Origin: Magnaporthiopsis rhizophila
Taxonomy: Eukaryota > Ascomycota > Sordariomycetes > Magnaporthales > Magnaporthaceae
NCBI GenBank assembly: GCA_003049465.1
Contig: PYSS01000143.1
Location: forward strand, 1-64,000
DNA: 64,000 nucleotides
Reading direction: 5' to 3'
Shown here: positions 33,548-43,871 of the stretch, piece by piece
Numbering within the stretch: the stretch's first letter is position 1
Layout: each line of letters begins with the position of its first letter
Notes under the pieces: model-generated
What the model was told of the DNA's origin: nothing
Seen by the model: only the letters and a program-made list of their open reading frames with translations
Databases searched by the model: none
Position numbers and translations under genes: made by a program

Positions 33548-34987
33548 ATGTGGCCAATCAACCCAAAACCCCACAACCTCGAAATCGCAGGGCTGAGGAG
33601 CAGCGACGACGACGACTTCAGGCAGCAGCTCCAGAAAATCATCGACCGGCTCGCTAGGCCCGGTTCGCGGCCGCGCCTACTCGCGCACTCAATCTCCACC
33701 ATCCCGGATTCCGATGGCCGCGCCGAAACGCACGTGGCGCAGGCAACCATCGAGTTCGCCGACCCGGGCGCCGAGGCGCGGCCGTTCCTGGTAAACCTAT
33801 TCGCTGCGGGGTCGGCCGACCTGCTTGCGGATGTATCGAGCCATGGCTTGCTGGGCTTCTCGGCCGTCGCGGGCGGCGACCTCGAGCAGGAGTGGCGGCT
33901 CGTCGTGCTCGCCATGCTGAACGCGCAGGGCGTCGAGCGCATGGCGTTGCTGAGGCCCGCCGCTGCTGGGATGGCCTCAGTCCCCGAGTGGCTCGCCGTG
34001 TTCGAGTGCTTCGTCTCGGTCGGGCTGCTCTACGGCACCACGACGGCGCCTGGTGGTGCTGGGGCGGGGGGCGGCTTGACCGCCCTGTTTGCTTCGAGCC
34101 AGCTCGGCCTGAAGGATGAGACTACGAAGGCTGTCAAGACGTTGCAGGACATGGTAAGCGGTAGAATGAATTCATCAAATCTCGGATTCGAGACAATACG
34201 TCTCGGGGTTAGGAACAGGTCTTGGAGTCAAACCATTACGTCCCACTGATCCACGAAAAAGGTCTGTCGATTCACATCCGCGCTCGGCAAAAACAAAGAT
34301 GAGCAGGCCGTCTTCGTCGCATCCAAGGTCGAGACGATCCTCGAAATGAGCGGCGAAGCCTGCCAGAGCATGCAGATGATGGTGGCAGGCCTGGAGGTCG
34401 ACGCCGATCGCACGAGGGCGCTCTTCCGCCGGCTCTGGGACATCACCGGCCTCGTGTCCGAAGCCTTCAGGTCCAGCGAGTACCTGATGGGTGTGCATCG
34501 GACGCACATGTACGCTCATTACGGCCTGACGGGCGGCATCTTCGCCGCGGGCGCCGCCGCCGCCGCCCGACAGCTGATAACGGGTGGGATCCGGGCCGTG
34601 ACCCAGAACGCCGTGGCCGGCGCCGGCATGGGCGCGGCCATGTCGCTCTACGAGCTGCGGCGCGGGCTCGGGGAGAAGGAGAAGAGCGACTACTACTCGA
34701 GGCTGCTGCACCTGTTCCGCCATATGTGGATGGCCGCCTCGGAGCTCAACACATTCCTGCCCAAGTTCTACAGGACACAGGACGGGACCGTCGAGTTCAG
34801 GCCCGGTGAGCAGCGGCACTGGGAGGTGTACGCCAAGAACGAGATTTATAATGGCGGCGAGGTCGACGAGGGCTGGGAAAAGGCCCCGGCCGCCATTCAG
34901 TATCTTCGCTTTCGGCTGGGAGAGCTGGAATCGCTGAGGCTGCAGATAGAGCCCCTTCCATCATCTGGGACTGTGCGCGCGGCTTGA
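33548..34987 (+). CDS. Conserved-looking fungal protein of unknown function, 443 aa
   Basis: Two exons (33548-34153 and 34262-34987) joined in phase 0 by a 108-nt GTAAGC..AG intron; reading through the intron gives a stop, while splicing joins TLQDM to VCRFTSALGKNKDE. No family is recognised. The N-terminal half has an alternation of beta-like and helical segments (AQATIEFADPGAEARPFLVN; WRLVVLAMLNAQGVERMALL). The C-terminal half is helical, with one Ala/Gly-rich hydrophobic segment (GLTGGIFAAGAAAAARQL, about residues 292-309) too polar at its ends to be a sure membrane span, then a Leu/Arg-rich region ending in a YLRFRLGELESLRLQIEPLP helix. The balanced composition and the intron that preserves the frame support a real gene. 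Confidence 0.75.
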
Positions 34988-35157
34988 GCGTAGCGATAGT
35001 AATGCTGGTTAATGATTCAGATGTCTAGTATGTAGGTTGCACATTCTGTAAGAGAAGATAAAACTGTGAGTTAAGAAAACAAAGAACATAACCGGAAATA
35101 CAGCCGTCATCATGATCATATCTTCAAAAACTCCCAACATCCAGGCAGACAGGCTTT

Positions 35158-35824
35158 TCAGATGTACCGCATGCACTGCCACTGCCATCCCTCGAGGCTC
35201 TCGGCCGGATCCTCCTCGAGCTTGTTGGCCACGACGGCCTCGTCCAGCCGCACGACGGCCTTCTCCAGCCGCACGGCGAGCTGCGGGAGGAGCTCACGCA
35301 TGGCGAGCTGGGCCAGCACGCCCATGCAGCCGATGACGGCGGCCGTGATGAACCACGGGTTCTTCATGACGGGGTGCGACCACACCGACGGCGGCAGCAG
35401 GAGCGGCACGCATCTGGTGGGGTGGGAGATCATGGTTTAGCCCAACAGACAGACTGGATGGAACACATCGAACTGACAAAAACAAAAGCAAAACTCACAT
35501 CAGAGCGGCGGCAAGACAGCGCCAGAGCAGTCGCCGGTCGACGGCCAGGTCGCGCGCCTGGTGCAGCAGCTCGGCCAGGGCCCGCAGGTCGGCCAGCAGC
35601 ATGGGGCGGGCCATGGCGGTCTCGCCGAGGGCGCCGTAGTTGTACTGGCCGCCGCCGTGCCTGCGCGCGCCGGCCAGGTACAGGAAGGCGGCGCGCCGCA
35701 GCGTCTGCTGCCGCTGGCTCTCGAGCTGGAACGCGAGGCTGCCCAGCTGCTCCGAGTCAGTGGGCAGCCGGGCGGCGCCGGCGCCGGCGCCGGCGCTGCT
35801 GGTGCTGGTGGTGGAAGTTGCCAT
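35158..35824 (-). CDS. Predicted small membrane protein of unknown function, 193 aa
   Basis: Two exons (35824-35499 and 35413-35158) with an 85-nt GTGAGT..CAG intron splitting an Ile codon. The start is the ATG at 35822-35824; the frame is open a little upstream but lacks another ATG. After an Ala/Ser/Thr-rich start there is an amphipathic helical region (LRRAAFLYLAGARRHGG; LLADLRALAELLHQARDLAVDRRLLWR). The exon joint falls in a hydrophobic stretch (LAAALICVPLLLPPSVW), followed by a second one (WFITAAVIGCMGVLAQLAM). A helical acidic/basic C-terminus follows. Two membrane segments with both ends on the same side is the likely topology. Function unknown. Confidence 0.65.
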
Positions 35825-35842
35825 TGATACGGGGCGGGACAA

Positions 35843-36435
35843 GGCAAGGGCAAGACAAGGCTACTACAACCTAGGTGGTTTTTTTTTTTTTTTGCTCCGT
35901 TTTTTTGCTTTCCTGGCGGGGCGATGACGGATCGATTCGATACAGGAGAGATCACTGGTAGGTAGATACCGGGCGGTAAAGGGTACTATTTCAACCTGAT
36001 GGTGGTAGGATAATGGGCCCGCCGCCATGCAGGCCTGGTGGCTGGGCTGAATGCCTGCGCGTTTGGCGGTGTAGCCCCAGAATCGCGCCTTGAAACGCGC
36101 TGGCCTATCAGACCCCTGACCCCTCCTTTCATCCCGACGTTGCTGTAAGGTTGATGCCCAACCGATTTGTCCAACAGCGTTCGGAATGATTGCATATGCG
36201 CATGTAAGCCTATTGATACCGCCCAAACCATCGCCGTCACAACATGTATACAACTTATAAGAGACGAACAAGATGGGGCTGAAAGAGCTCATTACCCCCA
36301 GGCAAGCCACGCCTGCGCCACGCTTGGAGCTGGTCCCTGCAAAATGACTCGCGGGGTCGACGTTCCATCTTGATGGCATTTCTTTTTTGCCTCTCTTGTC
36401 ATTCGGGAAGACGATACACCTACACGCTACCTAAC
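35843..36435. other. Intergenic region, no gene seen
   Basis: Spacer upstream of one minus-strand gene and downstream of another, with a 15-nt T run at about 35878-35893. No coding frame is convincing. Confidence 0.6.
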
Positions 36436-38016
36436 CTATGTGATTAGGTGTCCTCCCGCCTGGCGGCACTCCTCGATCCAGTCCTGTAGGGAATCATCAC
36501 CTTGCTCCTGCCGAAACAGATCCCCTGCCGTGTGGCCGCTTTTGTCCTTGAGCGTCGTGTCTCCTTGGTCGTTTCGTGCATCTGGGTCGAGGCCGGCGTT
36601 GAAGAGCAGCCCCAAAACTGCAGGTGGCAGGCAGCTGTCAAGTTCGCATAGCAAGAAATGGACTGGACAGAGGAAGGCAGGTTTGATCAGTCATGTGTGT
36701 GGCCGGGGAACGAAGAAAAAACAAAGGTGTCCTTTCAGTCTCGAACATTGCTAGAGGGGTGGAACACTCACAAGCGTTGTATCCACCTGTATCACCTCCG
36801 TACTTGCGGCCGCCGTCACATCGACTCCGTGGTCCAGCCAGAACCTCACGCAGTCGATATTGTTCTTCTGGGTGGCAGCACAGAGGACGTCGGGTAAGTC
36901 TTGGCGTCTGTGTTCGGGCAAGGTTTCGAGAAGGAGGTTGATCGACGGTAGCCAATCGTCAATATACCTCCTGGGACCAACGGACCTGTCGCCAAAGCCG
37001 GGCCAGGTTGAAATTTGTGCAAGAATTTCAATGTTGAAACCCCTGAAGCCGAGATCGAGGACAAGGTACCTAATCAGCTCGGGGTTTTTCGCACGGGCGG
37101 CAGCTCTGAAGAGCTCCTTTTCAGGCACGGCGGCACCTCGGCTGATGGCCTCTTTCAGGTATTCAACCCCCACACCCGCCATTAAGACGGACTGGATTTA
37201 TTGACGGCCGGGTGTCGCTTCCCAGGCTTGAGAACAAGGCATAGCGTTTGCGGGGAGGAGCATGCGTACAAAGTATCTGCGTTCAGGTTGGCCCGTGAGG
37301 CCAAGAGGCGGGGAGTTGTTGTAGTGTCGGTACGGTGAATCGAGATGGTCAGGAAGTGCGTGAATGTCAAACCCGCAGGCAATCAAGAGGTCCGAGACAT
37401 CAAAGTAAACCCGGTCGAAAGGTGCGGGATAAGAAGGAAAGTCAAACAGGGCCTCGTGGGAGCAGATATCTGTACGGAAGCAGCGATCGTCGCCGGCCTC
37501 TAACATAGTCCTGTCGGCCCGAAATGCTCTCCCGCTCGGGTCGGCACCCGAATCGAGCAGCAAACGGACCATGTCGATTCTCGGGGGCCTGGCCCTCAGG
37601 AGCGTGTGCAGCACCGGCTGGACGTCACACCTTGCGCCTAAATCCGCGTTCGGGCTTGCACCCAAGTCGAGCAGCAGAGAGACGGCGTCGACGTGCCCGG
37701 CGCGGACGGCCGCGTTGAGAGCACTCTCATGGCCGAGTCCGTCGCGGGTGCCATAGCCATCGCAGGTGCCTTCGATGACGATGCCCGGGTTTCGTACCAA
37801 AACCGCTTTCAGCGTGTCGATATCGCCCGATGCCGCGGCGATGTAGAATGCCTTGGCTGCCTCGTCGCGTCTGTCAACGAGGTGGTCATGTATTACGCCC
37901 AGGCGATGGCGAGCCTGTAAAATGGCGTCGTGCATTTCGAGTTGAGGGCAACCTAGGTCCAGGTCTCTGGCAGTTGGGCGGAGCGAAGCCAAGGATGCCG
38001 GGCAGGTGGTAAACAT
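36436..38016 (-). CDS. Ankyrin-repeat protein, 3' part possibly eroded
   Basis: Start at the ATG at 38014-38016 (MFTTCPASL). Exon 1 runs to 37270 and joins in phase 0 to 37191 across a 78-nt intron (GTACGC..CCAG): RRYF then SVLMAGVGVEYL. Ankyrin-like units are clear: FYIAAASGDIDTLKAVLVRN, ALNAAVRAGHVDAVSLLLDLGASPNAD, IDMVRLLLDSGADPSG, FRAAARAKNPELIRYLVLDL, LCAATQKNNIDCVRFWLDHGVDV and PPAVLGLLFNAGLDPDARN. The next joint, near 36750-36662, is a problem: the best donor (GTGAGT after TTL) and best acceptor (GTCCAG) do not keep the ankyrin frame, whereas a weaker donor 4 nt further (GTGTTC) does. The last repeat looks shortened: RNDQGDTTLKDKSGHTAGDL lacks the usual helix pair between GDT and TLKDKSGHTA. 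The role is presumably protein binding. I rate the gene as real but its end as uncertain. Confidence 0.65.
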
Positions 38017-38935
38017 GTCAAGGGAGGGCACCGCTAGAACTGAGTTGGGTGGATTTTTATTTTTCCTTTCTTTTTTTTTCTTGTCAATGACGCGTCGACC
38101 CAGCATAGGTAGGTAACCTCTTTCCGGGTTGGGGCTGGGGCCCATATACACTTTCCCGCGTAGAAGACCCTGCCATAACCTTTTGTATCTGGATCCATCA
38201 CCCATGACGCACGGTAGCCTGGCAAAGAAACTCCTTGAAATTAAGCTCCAGGGACCTGGCTAAGGCGGTTGGCAGTCAGTTGCCTGGCCGCGATACCCTC
38301 AAACGCGGCCGATTTTGCACGACCGCGATATCTCTAAACCCCAACGCCGGCGCCTGCACCAACGGTCCTCTTTCCAGCCGTCCAGCAGGAGTCAAGTCCA
38401 AAGCCCGATCCATAATTCAAAGGTTGCAGATGGTAAAGTTTGTGCTGCAGTTTAATGTGCCCCTACCCCTCCTCTCTTATAGCTCTGCGCAATGGCCGAG
38501 CTCCGGCAAGCCTCACTCCACCAACCCCTTGGTACGACGTCGGAATCCCAAAAGTATAAGATTATGTCAAGCAAACGCAAGGAGCCAGAGATGTTGTCAT
38601 TCCGAAGCTTTTGCGGTGCCAAGAGCCATATAGCCTAGGAAGTAGGGCAACCCCTGCACGTACGTATGCGGCCCGACCTACCAAAAGGTCGACCAAGGCG
38701 ACGGCAACGACGAGATAAAGGACCGCTTCCCGTCCGCACAAAACATCTCCAGTTTCCCGTTCTCTCTACCCGCTTCCAAATCATCAGGTTTTCCCTTTCT
38801 GCTTTTAACTCTTTTCCTTTGTCGTTTCCCTTTATACTTTTGTCATTTGGTATTTTCCAGCATATGTTCTTTTCTGATTCCAGCCTTTCCGTTTTTCTTG
38901 TTCTTCTCAGTCTCTCACCGACCTCCCGCCAGACA

Positions 38936-39043
38936 AGATGTAGTTTATCAAGATCTTCCAGCTTCCCGCCGTCGTGTCCCTCGGCGCCCAGCGCTTGCCT
39001 AGTCCCCGGCGCCGGCAATGGAGCCGCTGTGGTGGAAAGCTAT
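38936..39043 (+). pseudogene. Possible secreted-protein relic, TAG at codon 2
   Basis: Following a C/T-rich leader and the favourable context GACAAGATG, the frame reads Met, stop, then FIKIFQLPAVVSLGAQ. With Gln in place of the stop (CAG to TAG, one C-to-T change in a CpA context) this would look like an ordinary fungal signal peptide start. The frame continues only about 35 codons before another stop and no mature domain is recognised, so the call is weak. Confidence 0.25.
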
Positions 39044-39728
39044 GAAAAGGTTTTGTGTTGGAAATTGCACCGTTTTTTTTTTGTTTTCCATGTTGTTAGC
39101 AGTGCGGCAGTATCGCCGCAGTATCACTTGGTACTCAGGCCAAAGAGAGAAAGAAAAAAAAACAGCTCGCTGTACCCCCCCTGGTTTCGTGTGTGGTATG
39201 TGTTTGTCCGGTCCGCTTAGAGGGTGCGGCGCGGGCGAGCAGTGGAAACAAGCACCTGAACCCTGGTAATTCGGCACACGCCGACGGAATATGCCGGGGC
39301 GACGTTACAATGTAAAGCCTACCCGGCCCACATGAAAAGGATGGAACCAAACCTTGCCTGTTGGTTCGCCGACCAGAGAATATATTCATGAATATTGACA
39401 GCCCCCAACTGCCACCTATGCCGCTCACATGGCTGCGCCGTCTGGTTGTGGCTTAAAACTTCATGGATTGCGGCCACCTTGGCCTGAGGTGACAAGTGCC
39501 GAGTGGTAGCGGGCCTTTGCTTTGGAGGCGAGGCGCGCGCCGTTACCCGAAACGTTTGCAGCGGTGAACTCGCGCCCTACGTACGTTGGATTGTGCCTTG
39601 CCAGGAAGCTCCCTGCAGTTGTGATTCTTGGTAAGCACAGCACACCGGAGAGCGGGGCTTTTTGTGTAACTAGATTCCAAGGCAGCAGGCTTTCCTCACG
39701 GTTCGACAAGTTCGTGTTACCCGACGAC

Positions 39729-39788
39729 GTTGGGGGCTCACAGGTTACGTGGAGGATCGGTGAGGTCGTCCTCAACAGGAATCGCCTG
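39729..39788 (+). pseudogene. Fragment of a second phosphotransferase-like copy
   Basis: Sixty bases align without gaps to 40192-40251 at about 63% identity by my count, with many differences at third codon positions; the encoded VGGSQVTWRIGEVVLNRNRL shares 10 of 20 residues with VGDVHVTFAIGEAVLKTQIL. A GTAGGT follows at 39791. It lies about 130 bp upstream of the intact copy's start codon. No flanking part of the protein was found, so it is a remnant or an exon of an otherwise lost gene. Confidence 0.4.
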
Positions 39789-39920
39789 TTGGTAGGTCCC
39801 TTCCGTTGTCCCCGCCCCCTCGCTTTGCCTCACTTTCCCCCTCCGTTGCCTTTCTTCACTCTCTTCTCTCTCTCTATTTTGCCTAGTTTTTCCCTAATTG
39901 CAACTTCCGCCGCTGGCAGA

Positions 39921-40938
39921 ATGGATTCGCCTATTATCGCGACGAACTGGGAGTCGTATCGGGACACAAGATTCAAGTTCCCAATCAGGGAATGCATTCG
40001 AGAAGTTGACGACAACACATGGGTCATTGCGGGGCGGATCCTCCTCTCGCGACTGCGCTTGCCAACAACGTCGCAGCCGCAGCCGCCGCCCGACTCGACA
40101 ACTTGGAGCGACGGCGCGGGCGGCTTGTACTTCGCAAGCCAGGCGCCGCAGCCACCGCCTGATTCTCACCCGTTGCCTAAAGGCAGGTTTTGTCGGTGAT
40201 GTACACGTCACGTTTGCGATTGGCGAGGCCGTCCTCAAGACCCAGATCCTGCCCTGGCAATTTCCCAACCGCACGCTTGAGCATACCGCCATCGCCTGGC
40301 TTCGAGACCGGGAGCCTGCCTTCAGCTTCGGCCTTCCCGAGGTGCTCCGGCACGACGTGTCCCACGGCCGCTACTATCTGTTCCTCAAGAGGATCCCGCA
40401 CCGAACCCTGGGCAAGGCCAGGCACCAGATGGACGAGGCCAAAAAGCACCTTTGCGTCGATCGCATTGCCGAGATCTGTGACGAGCTCGCCGTCTGGCAA
40501 GGCGACGCCGTCTCCAGCATCGACGGGGGAGACCTGCAGGAATACTATCTGATTCCAAAGGCAAAAGAAGGCGGCGACGAGACCGGGCCTTATGGGAACC
40601 CGGCGACCCTTAGACGCAGCTGCGAGAAGCTTGGCATGGACTGCTCGACGTTCTTCCTGACCCATGGCGACCTGGGACCGGGAAATATCTTCGTCGACGC
40701 GGACAGCAACATCTCGACCATCATCGACTGGGACAGCGCCGGGTTCGTGCCAAAGGAGTGGATTGCAACCAAATTCATGGCTTCCAGCGGCCTCGGCGTC
40801 CCCAAAGACCCCGACAACCCCGAACCGGAGACTCCACATGACCCGCATGAGTATCGAAGGCTCGTGGCGCTGCGACTGGTGGCCAAAGGTTACCCGGATT
40901 GCGGAGACGAGTGGGTTAAAAATGGACAGTCAGTCTAG
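39921..40938 (+). CDS. Aminoglycoside-phosphotransferase-like kinase, frame interrupted
   Basis: The ATG at 39921 opens MDSPIIATNWESYRDTRFKF, which continues to DSHPLPK near 40180; the rest of the protein lies in another frame from about 40183 (AGFVGDVHVTFAIGEAVL). That second part shows the APH/choline-kinase-type core: TLEHTAIAWLRDREPAFSFG, YYLFLKRIPHRTLG, the catalytic loop LTHGDLGPGNIFVD with its Asp and Asn, and the metal site IIDWDSAGFVPKEW. A 46-nt intron (GTACTT at 40137 to AAG at 40182) would join the frames, but would delete a stretch that looks coding; otherwise a single-base frameshift is needed. Fungal members are common, small-molecule kinase-like proteins of unknown substrate, not known resistance genes. 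The C-terminus (RRLVALRLVAKGYPDCGDEW) is intact. Confidence 0.7.
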
Positions 40939-43333
40939 TAGGTAGACAAGTGGAAACGGGTTGATGTTTTGCAATGCGGCCTAGCATGTCCATATCAAGA
41001 GCAAGATACAAATTTACATCCCAACCCAACCACATTGTGTGTTCCCTGTCTGATCTCCCATTTGCTAACTTCTTCCGAGTCCGGCTGTCTGTATTCCCTT
41101 ACCCCTGGATCCAGCAACTACAAAATCTGGTCTCATTGCCGCCTATGTTTGGTGGCTGTCGGCGAACCTGTCCTCTGGTAGGTGGCATGGTCAGGGCGTG
41201 GACAGATTGCAAAACAAACCTTGGTCATTTCATAGGGACGAAAAAGGGGATGGCTTTGCCGCATGTGCTGCCATCTGCCAGTTTTCCCTCGCGCGTTGTC
41301 GCCCCCGTCACGTTGTTATGGCCGCAGCTATTGCATGTCTCATACGAGACCAACTCGCTTCGGACCTGGGCGGCCATGTTGCTGTGTAAATGGGCTGGGG
41401 TTAGTCGTCGACTATTCTCTGCTTTTGTTCACTAAGGGCAAGGGAAACCAGCGTGCGCTGTTTGGCTTTGTGCGTGTGTTGGTGGCTGCGGTGATGTTTT
41501 GCTGTGGCAGGTAGGATAGTAGGCTAAGGAAGTTGAGATGCTGGAGCTAATGGAGCTGCGGACAAGGAAAAAAAAAGAAGAAGAGAGAACGAGGCACTCG
41601 GGAAGACATCGAGCTATTTATGCCCAGGCCACCCAGCGTTGGCCGCCCACCTTCAGGAAAACATGGCAGTCATGATGGAAAGGCTACGTTAACCTGGGGC
41701 GGAAACATATGAACGATTGGATCGGAGACACCCCCTTTCACACCACCATCACGTACTCACCTCGTACAAGTAGGATATAGCCTGACCCAAGCGTTCCGAG
41801 TTACCTCACACGTACCCCCTCTGGCATGGACGCAACCGCCGCCAGTCTCGTCGCCCACACCCTCCAGGCAGAGACGGCCTTTGCCGCTGCCTGCCGAGAG
41901 AATCCCACGATCCCTCCCTCACTCCTCGGGCTGATGAGCTTCCGGATGGCATGGCTGCTCATCTTGACGTCAGGATACTGCGGACTCTGTGGGCGTGACA
42001 CGGATTTCTTTCGCTTGTACCACCACCTCTTTCCTACTCTCTCCGACCCCATAAAGTCGGTCTGGCCAGCGAGCTGACAGTACTACACAGCGTAGCTCGT
42101 GGCCTCCCTCATCCCTCCGTCCTCCCAGATGAGAGCCGGGCTCGCCAGGGTGGGAATGCGGCTTCACCAGGAAGCAGAATTCCCATCAAAATATGCATGC
42201 CAAAGCGTGACCCCGCCAATCCGTCTAACATCGAGACGGAGGAAATCAGAGGATACGGCGGGCCAGGCTCGAAGACGAAGGACCAAGGCAGTTCGGCTTT
42301 GCTTGCAGCAAGACAAAAGTGGTGTGTGCTGTTAGAGGTAACGGTCATGGCCAAATCAGGCTGCTCGGCTAGACAGGAGACGAGACCTCGGTCAAGAGGC
42401 AGATGACCCTCGAGGAGTACGACAGGGGTCTCGGACTGCCCGATGACCACAATGCAGGCCGTAGCCGCTGATCGCTGTGGCGGCGCCTGGCTGAATGCTG
42501 ACGTTAAATCCGCAGAAGCGGCTGCCGCACCCGACCGAGTGCAGAAGGAGGAGGAGGTGCAAAACCTCCGCACGCCACCACGAGACCTCTCGGTTCCCTG
42601 TTGAGGGGACCTTCCTCGAGCGCCCGACAGCCATACAGGTCTGCTACCATCACGCATTTTGTGGTTTGGTAGTAGAGCGGAGCGTTTCTAATCCGAGAGG
42701 AATTGCTGTGGTGTAGTCCTCTTTGCTCACTTCCCGGGTCGAGGCACGACGTTGCGCTGTTTTCGTTGCTGCCTTGGGGCTTCCCGGGCGCTGTTCTTCC
42801 CCCGCCGTCCTTGCTGGCCATTATTTTGCGGCGGCTTAAAAGCTCCGCTGCCCAGTCGTGTAGCTTTTGGTGTAACGGTCACCACCTTGTGCTCTTTTGA
42901 CCCCATGGCAGCATGGCCACGCGCTGCTTATCAACCCATTACATAAACTTGCAATGCGGTTCTAGGCGCCGGATTGTCTGACGCTCCGATGGCCACAACT
43001 AAGACCTGTTTACGCCGAGAACCCGAGGTCCCCGTCGTATCCCTTCGAGTGCTGTTGCCCTACCGGGGGCGATCTCACTCGCCTCAGCGAATCAGCTCGG
43101 GGTTACCTAAGGTACTCATATGCCTACCAAATATAGCCCAGCTCTCAGGTATCCGCCAAAATTCTTGAACCAGAGCCTGGTATTTCCATCCTTTCTAGAT
43201 CGGTAATTTTAGGCCGCGATAATATTGTGGTTTGGTCCACAAAATATTTCTTTTTACGGAGGTCAGTAGGATGACAGCACTCGAGGGGATAGGCGCGCCT
43301 CCACGGCGGAGGAGGGCGCCGTGAAATACTTGG

Positions 43334-43361
43334 AATTTCAGCCAGTTTTGCAGCTGAAATT
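43334..43361. repeat. 9-bp perfect inverted repeat
   Basis: AATTTCAGC at 43334-43342 and its exact reverse complement GCTGAAATT at 43353-43361, separated by 10 nt. It lies in an AT-rich pocket just upstream of a short acidic frame that starts at 43380. It could be a hairpin or part of a decayed transposon end. Confidence 0.85.
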
Positions 43362-43831
43362 ATTCGTTGATATTAAGAAATGGATTTGGAAGCAGACCCT
43401 TCCTGGAACTGTGATCCTATCTCTGCTTCGGCCCAAGGAACGCCCCTTGACAGCGCCGCTGAGGGCGTGGACTACGGAGAGGACGTGGAGACTGAGAATC
43501 CTGAGGCACCTTGGGTTAAGCCGCCACTACGAGGGCGCCAATGGCCGTCGCGCGGGTAAGGTTTTTATAGGTTCAGAGCTCGAGGCCCAACTACAGGTCA
43601 CTCGGAATCGTCTTCAAAGGCTCGTCGAGCTCTCGGAGACGCAAATTTAAAACCTGCGGGAGAACCCTGGCAAGGAAGGGAAGGCTAAATTTTTCCATCG
43701 TATGCTAGAGGGAGCGGACGAGCCAACTGTATACTTGCGCATGTCGGGAAGGAGACTGAGTGCCCGCGAGACCAGGTTTAAGTGACATCAGGGGTTCCGA
43801 AGGAGCCCGCGCTGAGTCGATATGATTACGT

Positions 43832-43871
43832 GGCCGGGTCACGTGACACGTCCCTGGCCATGTCATGTGAC
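43832..43871. promoter_or_regulatory. Paired GTCAYGTGAC E-box elements
   Basis: Two 16-nt near-copies (43832-43847 and 43856-43871) that differ at three positions. The first contains the perfect palindrome GTCACGTGAC, the core of bHLH factors such as Cbf1-type regulators; the second has GTCATGTGAC, one C-to-T change away. No gene start is near, so any role is open. Confidence 0.4.

Larger units (their letters stand above)
38017..39920. other. Gene-poor stretch with two possible relics
   Basis: 1.9 kb without an intact gene. It includes a secreted-protein-like start with a stop at codon 2 (38936-39043) and a fragment similar to part of the next gene (39729-39788), listed separately. The sequence is otherwise rich in T/C tracts and short A runs. 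Confidence 0.55.

Noticed and set aside
38666..39220. 184-codon plus-strand frame.
   Set aside because: Phe/Ser/Leu-rich frame through pyrimidine tracts, typical of spacer; the only interest is the relic start in another frame.
41826..42077. 83-codon plus-strand frame starting MDATAASLVAHTLQAET.
   Set aside because: Helical start looks plausible, but no domain, no intron support and no similar length frame nearby; kept out of the gene list.
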